51,444 nucleotides of DNA from Chroococcus sp. CMT-3BRIN-NPC107 (GCA_019359635.1 JAHHGY010000024.1:1-51444), one strand, 5' to 3'. Shown: positions 26,398-36,290, numbered from the stretch's first letter. Notes: generated from the letters alone by a model not told the origin. Numbers and translations are program-made.

Positions 26398-27630
26398 ATG
26401 CCCCTTGCTATGATGAAATTAGCTTATTTAGAATGTCCTACAGGTATTGCTGGCGATATGTGCTTGGGGGCGATCGCTCACTTGGGGGTTCCTGTAGACT
26501 ACTTAAGTACCAAGCTTAATGGGTTGGGCATTGCCCAAGATTACCAGTTACGGGTTGAAAGCGTCCATCGCCAAGGACAAAGGGCAACTAAAGTTTATGT
26601 AGATTTAACTTCTCACCAGCATCACGAGCGGCATTTGCCAGAAATTGAAAAGCAAATTATTGATGCCAATTTGCCCCCCCAAGCCGAAGCTTGGAGTTTG
26701 GCAGTATTTCGCCGTTTGGCAGAAGCGGAAGGGGCAGTACATGGCATAGAGCGCGATCGCGTTCATTTTCATGAAGTGGGGGCAATTGATGCCATTGTCG
26801 ATATTGTCGGGACTTGCTTGGGTTTAGATTGGCTGGGGATTGAAAAACTATATTGTTCGCCCTTCCCTACTGGAGGCGGCAGCGTCCGCGCTGCTCACGG
26901 ACAGCTAAAAGTCCCCGTACCTGCGGTTCTAAAGCTCTGGGAGATGCGCCAATGTCCTATTTATAGTAATGGGATTGATAAAGAATTAGTTACACCTACA
27001 GGGGCAGCGATCGCTACCACTTTAGCGACAGACTTTGGTTCGCCTCCTACTATGAATTTGCAACAGGTAGGACTAGGTGCAGGTTCTCAAGATTTAGCTA
27101 TTCCTAATATTTTGCGTTTGTGGGTAGGAGAAACAGATTTAGATGTTAATTCTAATCGTGAAGTTGCGGTATTAGAAACTCAAATTGACGATCTTAGCCC
27201 TCAAGTGATCGGTTATGTGTTTGAGGCTTTGTTCAAAGTGGGTGCGGTTGATGTTTTCACTCAGCCTATAGGGATGAAAAAGTCGCGTTTAGGAACTTTG
27301 CTTACAGTTATTTGCCACCCGGAAACAGAGCCAGCTTGTCAAGAGATTATTTTTAGAGAAACTACTACTTTAGGCATTCGTCGCTTTCGGCAGCAACGCA
27401 CAGTTTTAGAGCGAGAAATTCAACAAGTTAATACTGATTATGGTGTCGTGGGCGTTAAAGTTGCTTGGGCAGAAAAAGGGATAATTTCTAACGTCCAACC
27501 AGAGTATGAAGATTGCGCCGAATTAGCGAGAAAGCATCAAATTTCTTGGCGAGAAATTCATCGGATAGCTTTGCAAGCTTGGCATACACAAAAACTATCT
27601 AAAAATAACAAAAGCCAGGAAAATTCCTGA
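26398..27630 (+). CDS. larC: Nickel-pincer cofactor biosynthesis protein LarC
   Basis: 410 residues from ATG 26398 (GTG 26389 and ATG 26410 are alternatives). LarC signature CPTGIAGDMCLGAIAHLG near the start; HFHEVGAIDAIVDIVG; TPTGAAIATTLATDFG; GLGAGSQDLAIPNILRL; IDDLSPQVIGYVFEALF and KKSRLGTLLTV. LarC inserts nickel into the pyridinium dithiocarboxylate precursor of the lactate racemase cofactor, using CTP. No larB, larE or larA homologue lies in the window. Its stop codon is inside a terminator-like hairpin. Confidence 0.92.
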   Translation: MPLAMMKLAYLECPTGIAGDMCLGAIAHLGVPVDYLSTKLNGLGIAQDYQLRVESVHRQGQRATKVYVDLTSHQHHERHLPEIEKQIIDANLPPQAEAWSLAVFRRLAEAEGAVHGIERDRVHFHEVGAIDAIVDIVGTCLGLDWLGIEKLYCSPFPTGGGSVRAAHGQLKVPVPAVLKLWEMRQCPIYSNGIDKELVTPTGAAIATTLATDFGSPPTMNLQQVGLGAGSQDLAIPNILRLWVGETDLDVNSNREVAVLETQIDDLSPQVIGYVFEALFKVGAVDVFTQPIGMKKSRLGTLLTVICHPETEPACQEIIFRETTTLGIRRFRQQRTVLEREIQQVNTDYGVVGVKVAWAEKGIISNVQPEYEDCAELARKHQISWREIHRIALQAWHTQKLSKNNKSQENS

Positions 27631-27635
27631 CTTTT
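27610..27635. terminator. Bidirectional terminator-like hairpin after larC
   Basis: AAAAGCCAGGAA (27610-27621) pairs with TTCCTGACTTTT (27624-27635) with one mismatch and a 2-nt loop, giving an A-run on one side and a T-run on the other. It overlaps the larC stop codon and lies 22 nt from the stop of the convergent lipoprotein gene, so it can serve both strands. Confidence 0.65.
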
Positions 27636-27656
27636 ATTGTTTAGTGACTAATTAAA

Positions 27657-28460
27657 TTAATCAACGGCATCTTTAACCGCATTGCCTGTTTTGTCCAAAG
27701 CCTGCTTGGTATTTCTAGCAGCTTCATTTAATTTGTTTTGAACGAAGTTACCAGTTTTTTCTACATTTGTCTGGGTGTCGTCAACCAAGTTTTTGCCTGC
27801 GGATTTAGTATTGTCAGCAGCTTTATCAAGGTTTCTTCTTGCGTCTCTAGTTAATTCTCTAGTACCGGGAGTATTTGCCTTGATATTTTCTTTGGCGTTT
27901 TCCGCCGCTCTATTGACCCCTTTAGTTGCATCTAAAGTATTGTCTTTAACATTTTCCGAACCGCGCTTTGTGCCTCTAGCTAAATCATCAGCCGTACCTT
28001 GAATTTTGTCTTTAGCACCTTCAGCGTTATCCCTTAGATTTTTACCAAAATCTTCAGCATTTTCGCCTTTTTTGTCTAGAATGCGCTTAGTATTACCTGC
28101 AAGGCTTCCAGTTTGATCGATTACGTTGCGTTCGGCATTTTCTTTCAAAGCTGCGGCTTTATCTGCTATAGCAGATTCAGCTTTTTCGGCTCTAGGATCT
28201 AAGTCGCTAAAATCATTCATTGTTCCTTTTTGAAAGCGATTAGTTGTAGCTTCATTAGGAACCTCTGGTCTAGGATTTTTACCGGATGTTACTTCTTTAT
28301 CTGGTTGTACGCCAGAGGGAACATTTGGTCTAGTGTTTGGTGTTGTAGCTTGAACGCCGCCGTTACAAGCGGTATTAAATATTAACAAAGCTCCTGCTAA
28401 AAAAGTCAAAATTATTTGATTTAATTTAACTTTTTTAATCCAATTAATTATCTTGTTCAC
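27657..28460 (-). CDS. LEA-like repeat lipoprotein (cyanobacterial, DUF6658-like)
   Basis: 267 residues from a GTG start with AGGAG eight bases upstream. A basic N-terminus and hydrophobic segment end in a lipobox-like site with C32 (ALLIFNTAC), so it is probably a lipoprotein. The mature part is hydrophilic, rich in Asn, Ala, Lys and Asp, with many imperfect amphipathic repeats (NAEGAKDKIQGTADDLARGT, then NVKDNTLDATKGVNRAAENA) that recall LEA or apolipoprotein helices. A role in protection against desiccation or envelope stress is inference. It is the downstream member of a tandem pair with the next gene. The DUF6658 label is from memory. Confidence 0.7.
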   Translation of the reverse strand: MNKIINWIKKVKLNQIILTFLAGALLIFNTACNGGVQATTPNTRPNVPSGVQPDKEVTSGKNPRPEVPNEATTNRFQKGTMNDFSDLDPRAEKAESAIADKAAALKENAERNVIDQTGSLAGNTKRILDKKGENAEDFGKNLRDNAEGAKDKIQGTADDLARGTKRGSENVKDNTLDATKGVNRAAENAKENIKANTPGTRELTRDARRNLDKAADNTKSAGKNLVDDTQTNVEKTGNFVQNKLNEAARNTKQALDKTGNAVKDAVD

Positions 28461-28565
28461 AGCCGTACTCCTGTTGTTTTTTGAGTGAAATTAAACCTTG
28501 AGTTAGCTATTGCCCCATTATGATTAACTAGCCCAGAATAATTGGAGCAACAACTACTTTATTGA

Positions 28566-29111
28566 TTATTTATGCAAAGCCGGGTTACTTTGAAATTCTG
28601 GTCTTCTTCCAGCTTCGTCTGATTTATCTTTGACAAAACCCGCAGCCTCTTTAAAGGCATCGGTTGCAGCTTCTACACGATTTTCTACTCGTTCCCCTAA
28701 ATCTGCATTGCGTTGGTTTAGCCCACCAATTTTAGGCTCGGTAAAATCTTTGTTAGTTTTTATTGGTAACTCGGTTTCTTTTTCGGCTCTACCTGCGGGT
28801 GTCTCTGCGCCAGGATAAAGAATATCGTTTGCAGCTATAAGTATTGAGCTATCTAAATTAGATTGTTGTCCTTTAGCATCTGTCTTACTAACCTTGGGGT
28901 CTGTAGACATTTTTAAATTTGTATATTTGTCGCCGCCACCTTTGTAAGGATTATTTGCTCCACCAGCTTGTACTGCCGGATTGTTTGGGTTTGCGCCTTG
29001 AGCAAGTTCTGAATTACAAGCAGTGCCAATTACTAGCAATACACCTGCTAAAAATACTGTTAAAACTTGACGCAACCGTAGTTTTTTGAAAAAAGCAGTT
29101 AACTTATTCAC
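28566..29111 (-). CDS. Paralogous small lipoprotein, upstream member of the pair
   Basis: 181 residues starting at GTG 29111, with a strong GGAGG six bases upstream; an upstream in-frame ATG (29183) has no such site. The first 32 residues (KLRLRQVLTVFLAGVLLVIG, then TAC with C32) match the paralog at 27657 in layout, down to the Cys position. The mature part is hydrophilic and shorter, with LGERVENRVEAATDAFKEAA and FVKDKSDEAGRRPEF near the end. The 105-nt gap between the two has no clear terminator. Probably an envelope lipoprotein; function unknown. Confidence 0.7.
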   Translation of the reverse strand: MNKLTAFFKKLRLRQVLTVFLAGVLLVIGTACNSELAQGANPNNPAVQAGGANNPYKGGGDKYTNLKMSTDPKVSKTDAKGQQSNLDSSILIAANDILYPGAETPAGRAEKETELPIKTNKDFTEPKIGGLNQRNADLGERVENRVEAATDAFKEAAGFVKDKSDEAGRRPEFQSNPALHK

Positions 29112-29476
29112 AAATTCCTCCTTGTAGCTTCTAAGACAAATCACGCCTAGAATGTATTTTTTTGCTGGCTCTGACATTTCCAAAAATGCGATCGCCCTAA
29201 AAACCCAATCTTAGCGTTATGTGCTTAAATTAGCTGATAATTAACCAACAATGGCTAACAATAACAATCAAGTAGCGATCGCTACCTCTAGCCAAGGTCA
29301 CATTGTTATTTGCTTCAGTTAACTTCTGTTATCTAACTGTAGAGAGATTTACAACCACTCCCATTGATAGGTTTATTTAGAGCGGTTCTTAGTCTAAAAA
29401 ATGCTAATTTGACTGCTTAGAAGTTTTTAGTAAAGCTGTTTTAGCTTGCCAACTTTAATGCTTGCAAATAATTTAT

Positions 29477-29701
29477 CTAATCAAAATACTCTAATTCTTC
29501 TATAGATAAAGTTAGGAATACTTTTTGTACGTAAAAAGGGTAAAGGAAAATTAGCCCTTTACCCTCCTCAAAAGTACGATAGCGATCGCCCGCTTGCTGA
29601 TAATCATTAGGGCGACTAATTTTTTGGCGTATCACCGCACCTTGAACGTAGGGAGTATGGTTTTCTGAGAGACACGATTGCCAGCCTGATTGTAGAGACA
29701 T
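29477..29701 (-). CDS. Possible small hypothetical protein
   Basis: 74 residues from an ATG, without a clear ribosome site. Composition is protein-like (SRPNDYQQAGDRYRTFEEGK, then a hydrophobic LIFLYPFYVQKVFL and an acidic end LSIEELEYFD). No known domain. It stands alone in a 0.9-kb gap. It could be a real cyanobacterial small protein or a chance frame. Confidence 0.3.
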   Translation of the reverse strand: MSLQSGWQSCLSENHTPYVQGAVIRQKISRPNDYQQAGDRYRTFEEGKGLIFLYPFYVQKVFLTLSIEELEYFD

Positions 29702-29842
29702 ACAAAGATGCGATCGCGCCTTATATTAATCCTAGACTTATTTTTATATTAACGTCTAGCCATAGATATAGATTGCTTTTCAGTCAATTTGCGGCTACTT
29801 CAGACAAGTTATTGGGAAAGCACCAAATAATAAGTATTTAAG

Positions 29843-29879
29843 TGATATAAATACCAATTGAGAACAAATACTTATATCA
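29843..29879. repeat. Imperfect inverted repeat upstream of Mn-catalase
   Basis: TGATATAAATA (29843-29853) and TACTTATATCA (29869-29879) are complementary except for one position, with a 15-nt spacer. It may be an operator or a chance AT-rich repeat. Confidence 0.35.
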
Positions 29880-30037
29880 AATGGATATTTGATTGTCTTA
29901 CTACTGATTGATGTTTAAACCAGGTTTGCGTAGTTACCTAGTAAGAGTAACCGCCCTAGCAAATATCAGCATCATTTAGATTTGCTCTAGGGAATTAATA
30001 GTATTTCAAGTAGACCAAAAATCAAGGCAATCAATAA

Positions 30038-30994
30038 ATGTTTTATCACAAGAAGCAACTGCAATATTTTACTCCTCCAGAGCGTCCAGACGCAGTTTAT
30101 GCTAAGAAACTGCAAGAACTCATAGGCGGTCCTATGGGAGAAATGACCGTGATGATGCAGTACTTATTCCAGGGATGGAACTGTCGTGGACCTGCTAAGT
30201 ACAAAGATATGCTGCTAGATATTGGTACTGAGGAAATTGGTCACGTCGAGATGTTAGCTACGATGATGGCTCATCTGCTGGATAAAGCACCGCTCAAAAT
30301 GCAAGAAGATGGTGCAAAAGACCCCGTAGTAGGTGCAGTTATGGGGGGTACTAATCCAAGGGATGTGATTATGGCAGCTATGAGTCCAAAGCATACAATT
30401 GTCTCCGGTGGAGGTGGTATGCCTGAAGACAGTGTTGGTGTCCCTTGGAATGGTCGCTACATCATCGCTAGTGGCAACTTGTTGGCAGATTTCCGTTCTA
30501 ATCTGCACGCCGAGTCTCAAGGTCTACTACAAGCTGTACGGTTGTATGAAATGACCGACGATAAAGGCGTAAGAGATCACCTCAGTTACATGATTGCCCG
30601 TGACACCATGCACCAAAACCAATGGCTGGCGGCGATTGAAGACTTGCAAAGCGAAGGATTTGAGGAGACTGTAGTTCCTAAGATTGCCTACGAATATGGC
30701 AAAAAAGAGGCTGCTTATCAGTTCTGGAATAATTCTGAAGGCGAAGACAGCGCTCAAGGTCGTTGGGCTAAAGGTCCGTCGATGGATGGGAAAGGCGAGT
30801 TTGAGTATGTAGCTAATCCTCAACCCCTAGGACCTATACCAACACCACCACAACCCGATCCTAACTTGCACGGTACTCCCGCTTCTCCGGCAATGCAAAA
30901 AACGGGTGGCGGTGCAAGTAATATTGTTGATGGTATTTCTCAAGCCGTTGAAGGTGTAGGAGAAACAATTAAACGCACCATCATCGGCGGATAA
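30038..30994 (+). CDS. Manganese (non-haem) catalase
   Basis: 318 residues. Four-helix-bundle Mn-catalase: E/H ligands in GGPMGEMTVMMQYLFQGWN near 30-48 and in DIGTEEIGHVEMLATMMAHL near 61-80, and in NLHAESQGLLQAVRLYEMTD and IARDTMHQNQWLAAIEDL (C-terminal half of the bundle). A proline- and glycine-rich tail (PLGPIPTPPQPDPNLHG) follows, as in cyanobacterial and spore-coat Mn-catalases. It breaks down hydrogen peroxide in the cytosol with a di-manganese site. Single gene, with a long upstream gap and a strong hairpin 89 nt downstream, so it probably has its own promoter and terminator. Confidence 0.95.
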   Translation: MFYHKKQLQYFTPPERPDAVYAKKLQELIGGPMGEMTVMMQYLFQGWNCRGPAKYKDMLLDIGTEEIGHVEMLATMMAHLLDKAPLKMQEDGAKDPVVGAVMGGTNPRDVIMAAMSPKHTIVSGGGGMPEDSVGVPWNGRYIIASGNLLADFRSNLHAESQGLLQAVRLYEMTDDKGVRDHLSYMIARDTMHQNQWLAAIEDLQSEGFEETVVPKIAYEYGKKEAAYQFWNNSEGEDSAQGRWAKGPSMDGKGEFEYVANPQPLGPIPTPPQPDPNLHGTPASPAMQKTGGGASNIVDGISQAVEGVGETIKRTIIGG

Positions 30995-31082
30995 TAAAGG
31001 TTTAGGGGTTATTTGGACTAAGTACAAGCGGTAAGGTATCCCCTAGCCCGCTTTTTAAGAAGGAAGTATGTCCCCCGTTTAG

Positions 31083-31107
31083 TGGCACAGGCAAAATGCC
31101 TGTGCCA
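31083..31107. terminator. Hairpin between convergent Mn-catalase and malic enzyme genes
   Basis: A perfect 11-bp stem, TGGCACAGGCA (31083-31093) with TGCCTGTGCCA (31097-31107), and a 3-nt loop of AAA. It lies between two convergent genes and can act on both strands, though no long T-run follows. Hairpins with this GGCACAGGC core are, as I recall, dispersed repeats in filamentous cyanobacteria. Confidence 0.6.
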
Positions 31108-31123
31108 TAAAAATAAGTAATTG

Positions 31124-32515
31124 CTAATTTGCAGCAATCCCTTCTTCTCTAGCTGCCCTTTGGACTGCTCCAGAAACCGCACTTGCAACCCGCTCGTCAA
31201 ATACTGAGGGAACGATATGTTGGCGGTTGAGGTCGGAGGGCTTTACCAAAGATGCGATCGCATAGGCAGCTTCTAGATACATAGTTGTAGTAATGGTACT
31301 AGCTCTACAGTCTAAAGCCCCGCGAAATACCCCTGGAAAAGCTAAGACGTTATTAATTTGGTTAGGGTAATCGCTTCTCCCAGTTGCCATCACTGCTACA
31401 TAATCAGTTACAAGTTCTGGTTGAATTTCTGGAATGGGGTTCGCCATTGCAAATACAATCGGCTCGCTTGCCATCGAGCGCACCATTTCTGGCGTAACTA
31501 CTCCCGGAGCGCTAACCCCAATAAATACATCTGAACCCATCATCGCCGCCGCTAAACTGCCCATTTTATCGATCGCAAATTCGAGCTTTTCGGGGGACAT
31601 ATCTGGGCGTTGCTTAGATAAAATCCCTTTAGAGTCGCACATCCAGATAGTTTCGGCTCCCGCTTTTTTTAGCAACCGCGCGATCGCAACTCCTGCCGCC
31701 CCCGCACCATTAATAATGATTTTTACCTTAGCTATTGGCTTATTTACCAGTTTAAGAGCATTAATTAGCGCCGCTAAAGTCACAATTGCCGTGCCGTGTT
31801 GGTCGTCGTGGAAAACGGGAATATTTAGTTGTTCGCGCAGCAGCCTTTCAATTTCAAAGCACCGGGGAGCGGCGATATCTTCTAAATTTACCCCACCAAA
31901 TACTGGAGCAATTTGTTTGACGGTTTCAACAATGGTTTTAGTATCTTGACTTGCTAGACAAATGGGAAAAGCATCAATTCCCGCAAACTCTTTAAATAGC
32001 ATTGCCTTACCTTCCATTACGGGTAAAGCCGCCTCTGGGCCCAAATTACCTAAACCTAATACCGCACTACCATCAGTAACGATCGCTACGGTGTTTTGCT
32101 TAATGGTTAAATGGTAAGCCTGTTCGGGATCTTGAGCTATAGCCGTACAAATTCTCCCCACGCCGGGGGTATAAGCCATTGCCAAATCTGCCAAGCTTTT
32201 AATTGCAATGCGACTATTGATGCTAATTTTGCCACCGCGATGCAAATTAAAAGTGCGATCGTAGACATTTATTAATTTGATGTCAGGTAAAACTTTAATC
32301 GATTCAACAATCGTCTCTGCGTGTTCGGTACTCGCCGCATCCACTGTAATATCGCGGATTGAAACCTCGCGGGTTTGCTCGATCAGGTCGATTTGACCGA
32401 GATTGCCGCCCGTTGATGCGATCGCACCAGTTACACTCGCCAGCATTCCCACCCGGTTAGGAATTTGCAGGCGTAGCGTCAAACTAAAACTAGAGTTGGG
32501 GGTCAAATTTACCAT
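31124..32515 (-). CDS. NAD(P)-dependent malic enzyme with N-terminal ACT domain
   Basis: 463 residues. Residues 1-85 form an ACT-like domain ([20 protein letters not shown], then [10 protein letters not shown]), followed by malic N-domain motifs ([52 protein letters not shown]) and the NAD-binding half ([43 protein letters not shown]). It converts malate to pyruvate and CO2. The ACT domain suggests control by a small ligand such as an amino acid. It is 103 nt downstream of carA on the same strand, possibly co-transcribed. Confidence 0.92.
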   Translation of the reverse strand: MVNLTPNSSFSLTLRLQIPNRVGMLASVTGAIASTGGNLGQIDLIEQTREVSIRDITVDAASTEHAETIVESIKVLPDIKLINVYDRTFNLHRGGKISINSRIAIKSLADLAMAYTPGVGRICTAIAQDPEQAYHLTIKQNTVAIVTDGSAVLGLGNLGPEAALPVMEGKAMLFKEFAGIDAFPICLASQDTKTIVETVKQIAPVFGGVNLEDIAAPRCFEIERLLREQLNIPVFHDDQHGTAIVTLAALINALKLVNKPIAKVKIIINGAGAAGVAIARLLKKAGAETIWMCDSKGILSKQRPDMSPEKLEFAIDKMGSLAAAMMGSDVFIGVSAPGVVTPEMVRSMASEPIVFAMANPIPEIQPELVTDYVAVMATGRSDYPNQINNVLAFPGVFRGALDCRASTITTTMYLEAAYAIASLVKPSDLNRQHIVPSVFDERVASAVSGAVQRAAREEGIAAN

Positions 32516-32618
32516 GCCAAGTACCGCGATTCTCCGTTATTGAAGCAGTTGATTATAGCAATACACTTTAAGTTGGCACAAATTGCGATCGCAAACTGCC
32601 AGAAATTTAACAGTTGTT

Positions 32619-33755
32619 TCATTCCGCGTCTCTACTAGCACGCATGGAAGCCACAAATTGCTCGAATAAATGATCGGCATCGTGGGGACCAGGACTTGCT
32701 TCGGGGTGGTATTGCACCGAGAACATGGGTAGAGATTTGTGCTTTAATCCGGCAACAGTGCGATCGTTGAGGTTGAGATGAGTAATTTCTATATCTGTAC
32801 CGGGTAGAGAATCAGGATCGAGGGCAAAACTGTGGTTTTGGCTGGTAATTTCTACTTTTTGCTCTAATCCCGCAGGCTGGTTTAAGCCACGATGACCGAA
32901 TTTAAGTTTGTAAGTTTGAGCGCCTAACGATAAACCCAATATTTGATGACCCATACAGATGCCAAATACAGGTTTTTGGCTAGTTAGTAAGGCTTTGGTG
33001 GTTTCTATCCCTTCAGTATTTGCGGCTGGATCTCCTGGGCCATTGGAAAGAAATATGCCATCGGGATTATATTTCATAATCTCCTCAGCAGGCATACTTG
33101 CCGGAACCACAACTACGCGGCAACCATAACTAGCTAGCCGGCGTAAAATATTGCGTTTGACTCCAAAATCAAGAGCGACAACGGTTAGTTGTTTTTCTAT
33201 TATTGGTTCAGTTACGGGTTTAAATTCCCACACATTAGTAGTTGGATCTGACCATTCGTAAACTTCGGTAGTTGTAACTTCCTTGACTAAATTTAAACCC
33301 GCCATTGATGGCGCTGCTTGAACTTTTGCTAATAAATCGGTTTCGTCAAGTTCGGTAGAAATGCCGCCATTCATAGCTCCTAATACCCTAATTTTGCGAG
33401 TTAAAGCGCGGGTATCAATGCCATAGATTCCAGGTATATTGTGCTTTTTGAGGTAATCAGACAAACTACTGGTAGAGCGCCAATTGCTAGGGCGATCGCA
33501 TACATTGCGGGCGATCGCTCCTCTGACTTGCGGACCACTTGATTCTTCGTCTTCAGCGTTGACTCCAGTATTGCCAAGTTCGGGATAGGTAAAAACTATC
33601 ATCTGACCGCGATAGCTCGGATCGGTCAATACTTCTTGATAGCCTGTCATTCCGGTATTAAAAACTACTTCTCCGATGGTTGTTCCCGTTGCCCCAAAAG
33701 ACAAACCGCGATAGGTTGTACCATCAGCAAGGACTAAGATAGCGGGTTTAGGCAT
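32619..33755 (-). CDS. carA: Carbamoyl-phosphate synthase small subunit
   Basis: 378 residues. N-terminal CarA domain ([49 protein letters not shown]) and a C-terminal class I glutamine amidotransferase with nucleophile Cys in [13 protein letters not shown] and His/Glu in [13 protein letters not shown]. It supplies ammonia from glutamine to CarB for arginine and pyrimidine synthesis. I preferred the ATG (33755) over a TTG two codons upstream. carB is not in the window, the usual split arrangement in cyanobacteria. Confidence 0.95.
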   Translation of the reverse strand: MPKPAILVLADGTTYRGLSFGATGTTIGEVVFNTGMTGYQEVLTDPSYRGQMIVFTYPELGNTGVNAEDEESSGPQVRGAIARNVCDRPSNWRSTSSLSDYLKKHNIPGIYGIDTRALTRKIRVLGAMNGGISTELDETDLLAKVQAAPSMAGLNLVKEVTTTEVYEWSDPTTNVWEFKPVTEPIIEKQLTVVALDFGVKRNILRRLASYGCRVVVVPASMPAEEIMKYNPDGIFLSNGPGDPAANTEGIETTKALLTSQKPVFGICMGHQILGLSLGAQTYKLKFGHRGLNQPAGLEQKVEITSQNHSFALDPDSLPGTDIEITHLNLNDRTVAGLKHKSLPMFSVQYHPEASPGPHDADHLFEQFVASMRASRDAE

Positions 33756-33956
33756 TTTCAATAATTAGGCTAATTTATGGCGATTGCGATCATTATGCCA
33801 TGAGTCGTTTTTTAGAGTAATTGATTTTGTTGTGATGCGATCGCATTCCTCAAGGGCGATCCCCGCTGACAAAAGTTACTCCCAATCTGCTTGAAATCTT
33901 GGATAAAAAGGCTTTACAGTAAATTAATATACCTTAATATTTTTGCTAATAAACTT

Positions 33957-36290
33957 GTGCAAGAAGATTTTAGACTAATTATCGACTTAGTGTTAGTCCT
34001 TGCAGTGTCGGCGGTAGGGGGTCTACTCGCGGCATTGTTTCGCCAACCAGTTTTGCTAGGCTATCTAGTTGGTGGCATGGTAATCGGGCCGGCGGGATTA
34101 GGACTAATTAAAGAATTAGTCCAAGTAGAAACTTTAGCCCAATTTGGCGTTGCTTTTTTATTATTTGCTTTAGGTGTGGAATTTTCCCTAGCTGAACTAA
34201 AAAAAGTTCAGCTAATTAGTTTGGGTGGTGGAGGTTTGCAAATTGTCCTGACTATTGTCGGTACTGCCATAGTATCGGTAGGTGTGGGATGGGTAAGTTC
34301 TCCAGCGCAAGGGGTATTTTTAGGAGCTATTTTATCGCTGTCATCTACCGCCGTTGTTTTGAAATGCTTGATGGAGCGCAACGAAACCGAAACGCCGCAC
34401 GGTCAAGTTATGTTGGGGATGTTGGTAGTTCAAGACTTGGGGCTGGGGCTAATGTTAGCGGTGCTACCTGCTTTAGAACAGCCGCCCGAAACTATTGGTA
34501 TTGCTGTAGGTACGGCATTAATTAAAATAGGCTTATTTGCCGCCGGAGCAGTAGTTGCGGGGATTTGGCTAATTCCACCCTTATTGAGGTTATTAGCTAG
34601 GACGGAAAGTAAAGAGTTATTTTTATTAGGCGTAGTAGCGCTGTGTTTGGGAATTGCTTTACTTACCGAGCATTTGGGATTATCGATTGAAATGGGCGCT
34701 TTCGTCGCTGGATTGATGATTTCTGAAGTAGAGTATGCAGACCAAACTTTAACTTATGTAGAGCCACTAAGAGATATTTTTGCAACTCTATTTTTTGCGG
34801 CGATTGGGATGCTAATCGATCCATTCTTTTTGTGGCAAAACTTAGAATTGATTTTAGGGTTAGTATTTTTAGTATTTGTCGGCAAGTTTGCGATCGTTAC
34901 GCCCCTTGTCAAAGTATTTCGCTATCCTTGGAAAACCGCTTTGATAGTAGGTTTGGGACTGGCGCAAATTGGGGAATTTTCCTTTGTTTTAGCCAGTGAA
35001 GGGCTATCAATGGGTTTAGTTTCTCGGAGGGTGTATTTATTAATTTTGGGAACAACGGCTGTAACCCTTGTATTAACCCCCTTTGTATTGCGTTTAGTCC
35101 CGAAAGTTTTAGAATTACCTTGGATAAGATCGCTAATTGAAGAAAGAGACGTTGCGATCGCCGAATCGGACGAATTACCCCAACAAAATCATATAGTAGT
35201 TTGCGGTTACGGGCGCGTGGGGCGCAATTTAGTTAAGTTAGTTCAAGAACATGGCTATCCCATCGTTGTCATCGAACAATCTGAAAGCCGAATTCAACAG
35301 TTGCGCGAGGCGGGAGTTGCCTATGTATATGGCAATGCGGCAAGTCTTCACGTTTTAGAAACGGCGGGAGTAGAAAGAGCAAAATCTTTAGCGATAACTT
35401 TACCCGATCCGATGAGTACGCGATTGTGCTTAAAACGGGCTTTAGAACTATCTCCCGACTTGGACTTAATAGTAAGAGCAAATCATGACAAGGACATCGA
35501 AACGCTTTACCAACTAGGAGCAATGGAAGTCGTACAGCCAGAATTTGAGGCAAGTTTAGAACTAGCCAACCATTTACTGACAAAAATGGGCTTATCGGCA
35601 GGAACAATGCAACTAGAAATGCAAGAAATCCGCGATCGCCATTACTTAGATTTACGCCCAGAGCGATCGCCCGCCCAAGTAGCAAGAGAATTAGCACAAG
35701 CTACCCAAGACATGAACAGGCGTTGGTATGCCCTGCCTGAAGGCTCTCCGCTTACCGGAATGACCATTGAGGAGGCAGATATGCGTTACTTGACGGGAGT
35801 AAGCTTAATGGCGGTACGACGGGCAAATGGTGAAGAACTTGATTATCCCGATGCTAAAACAATTTTAGAAAAAGGCGATCGCTTACTCATAGTTGGGGAA
35901 GGTGACGAATTAGACGCTTTTGACGAATTAGCCAAAGGTGCAGCTACTCTCCCGGCAGAAAACAATCCTTGTCATTGGCTATTTGTAGCTAATAATAGTC
36001 CGGCAGTGGGGCAAAGTCTCGCCGAGCTTGATATCCGCCGTCAGTATGGGGTACAGATTCAAGCCATCCGCCGCGATGGGAAGTTTATGCGTTTTCCTGA
36101 CGGGAGTATAAACTTGCAAGCAAACGATCAATTATTACTTTGTGGCGGCTTTTCCGGTTTAAATCAACTAGAGCAATTAGTTAATCCTGGCGCTGTAAGT
36201 AAAGTTATTCCCGCCGTACCTATTGTTAGAGCCATAGAAACGGAAACTCTAAAAGAATATTTACCGATGGATAGTTGGCGAGAAATGTAA
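33957..36290 (+). CDS. KefB-type cation:proton antiporter with RCK domains
   Basis: 777 residues if started at GTG 33957, which gives VQEDFRLIIDLV, the usual start of cyanobacterial homologues; an in-frame TTG at 33891 would add 22 residues. Twelve or so membrane helices (1-395; FRQPVLLGYLVGGMVIGPAG and GMLVVQDLGLGLMLAVLPAL are typical CPA2). Next a TrkA-N/RCK NAD-binding domain (VVCGYGRVGRNLVKLVQEHG near 430) and two TrkA-C-like regions (GMTIEEADMRYL, then SLAELDIRRQYG near the end). It is likely a K+/H+ or Na+/H+ exchanger gated by a nucleotide. It is divergent from carA. Confidence 0.9.
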   Translation: MQEDFRLIIDLVLVLAVSAVGGLLAALFRQPVLLGYLVGGMVIGPAGLGLIKELVQVETLAQFGVAFLLFALGVEFSLAELKKVQLISLGGGGLQIVLTIVGTAIVSVGVGWVSSPAQGVFLGAILSLSSTAVVLKCLMERNETETPHGQVMLGMLVVQDLGLGLMLAVLPALEQPPETIGIAVGTALIKIGLFAAGAVVAGIWLIPPLLRLLARTESKELFLLGVVALCLGIALLTEHLGLSIEMGAFVAGLMISEVEYADQTLTYVEPLRDIFATLFFAAIGMLIDPFFLWQNLELILGLVFLVFVGKFAIVTPLVKVFRYPWKTALIVGLGLAQIGEFSFVLASEGLSMGLVSRRVYLLILGTTAVTLVLTPFVLRLVPKVLELPWIRSLIEERDVAIAESDELPQQNHIVVCGYGRVGRNLVKLVQEHGYPIVVIEQSESRIQQLREAGVAYVYGNAASLHVLETAGVERAKSLAITLPDPMSTRLCLKRALELSPDLDLIVRANHDKDIETLYQLGAMEVVQPEFEASLELANHLLTKMGLSAGTMQLEMQEIRDRHYLDLRPERSPAQVARELAQATQDMNRRWYALPEGSPLTGMTIEEADMRYLTGVSLMAVRRANGEELDYPDAKTILEKGDRLLIVGEGDELDAFDELAKGAATLPAENNPCHWLFVANNSPAVGQSLAELDIRRQYGVQIQAIRRDGKFMRFPDGSINLQANDQLLLCGGFSGLNQLEQLVNPGAVSKVIPAVPIVRAIETETLKEYLPMDSWREM

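Larger units (their letters stand above)
29112..30037. other. Long gap upstream of the Mn-catalase gene
   Basis: About 0.9 kb. It holds a perfect 14-nt palindrome centred on a HIP1 site (GTAGCGATCGCTAC at 29272-29285), a 74-codon minus-strand frame (29477-29701) described separately, and an imperfect inverted repeat at 29843-29879 about 160 nt before the catalase start. Otherwise AT-rich, with no RNA gene I can recognise. Confidence 0.5.

Noticed and set aside
31434-31949. 171-codon open frame on the plus strand inside the malic enzyme gene
   Set aside because: It is antisense to a well-supported gene, is low in complexity and has no ribosome site or known motif.
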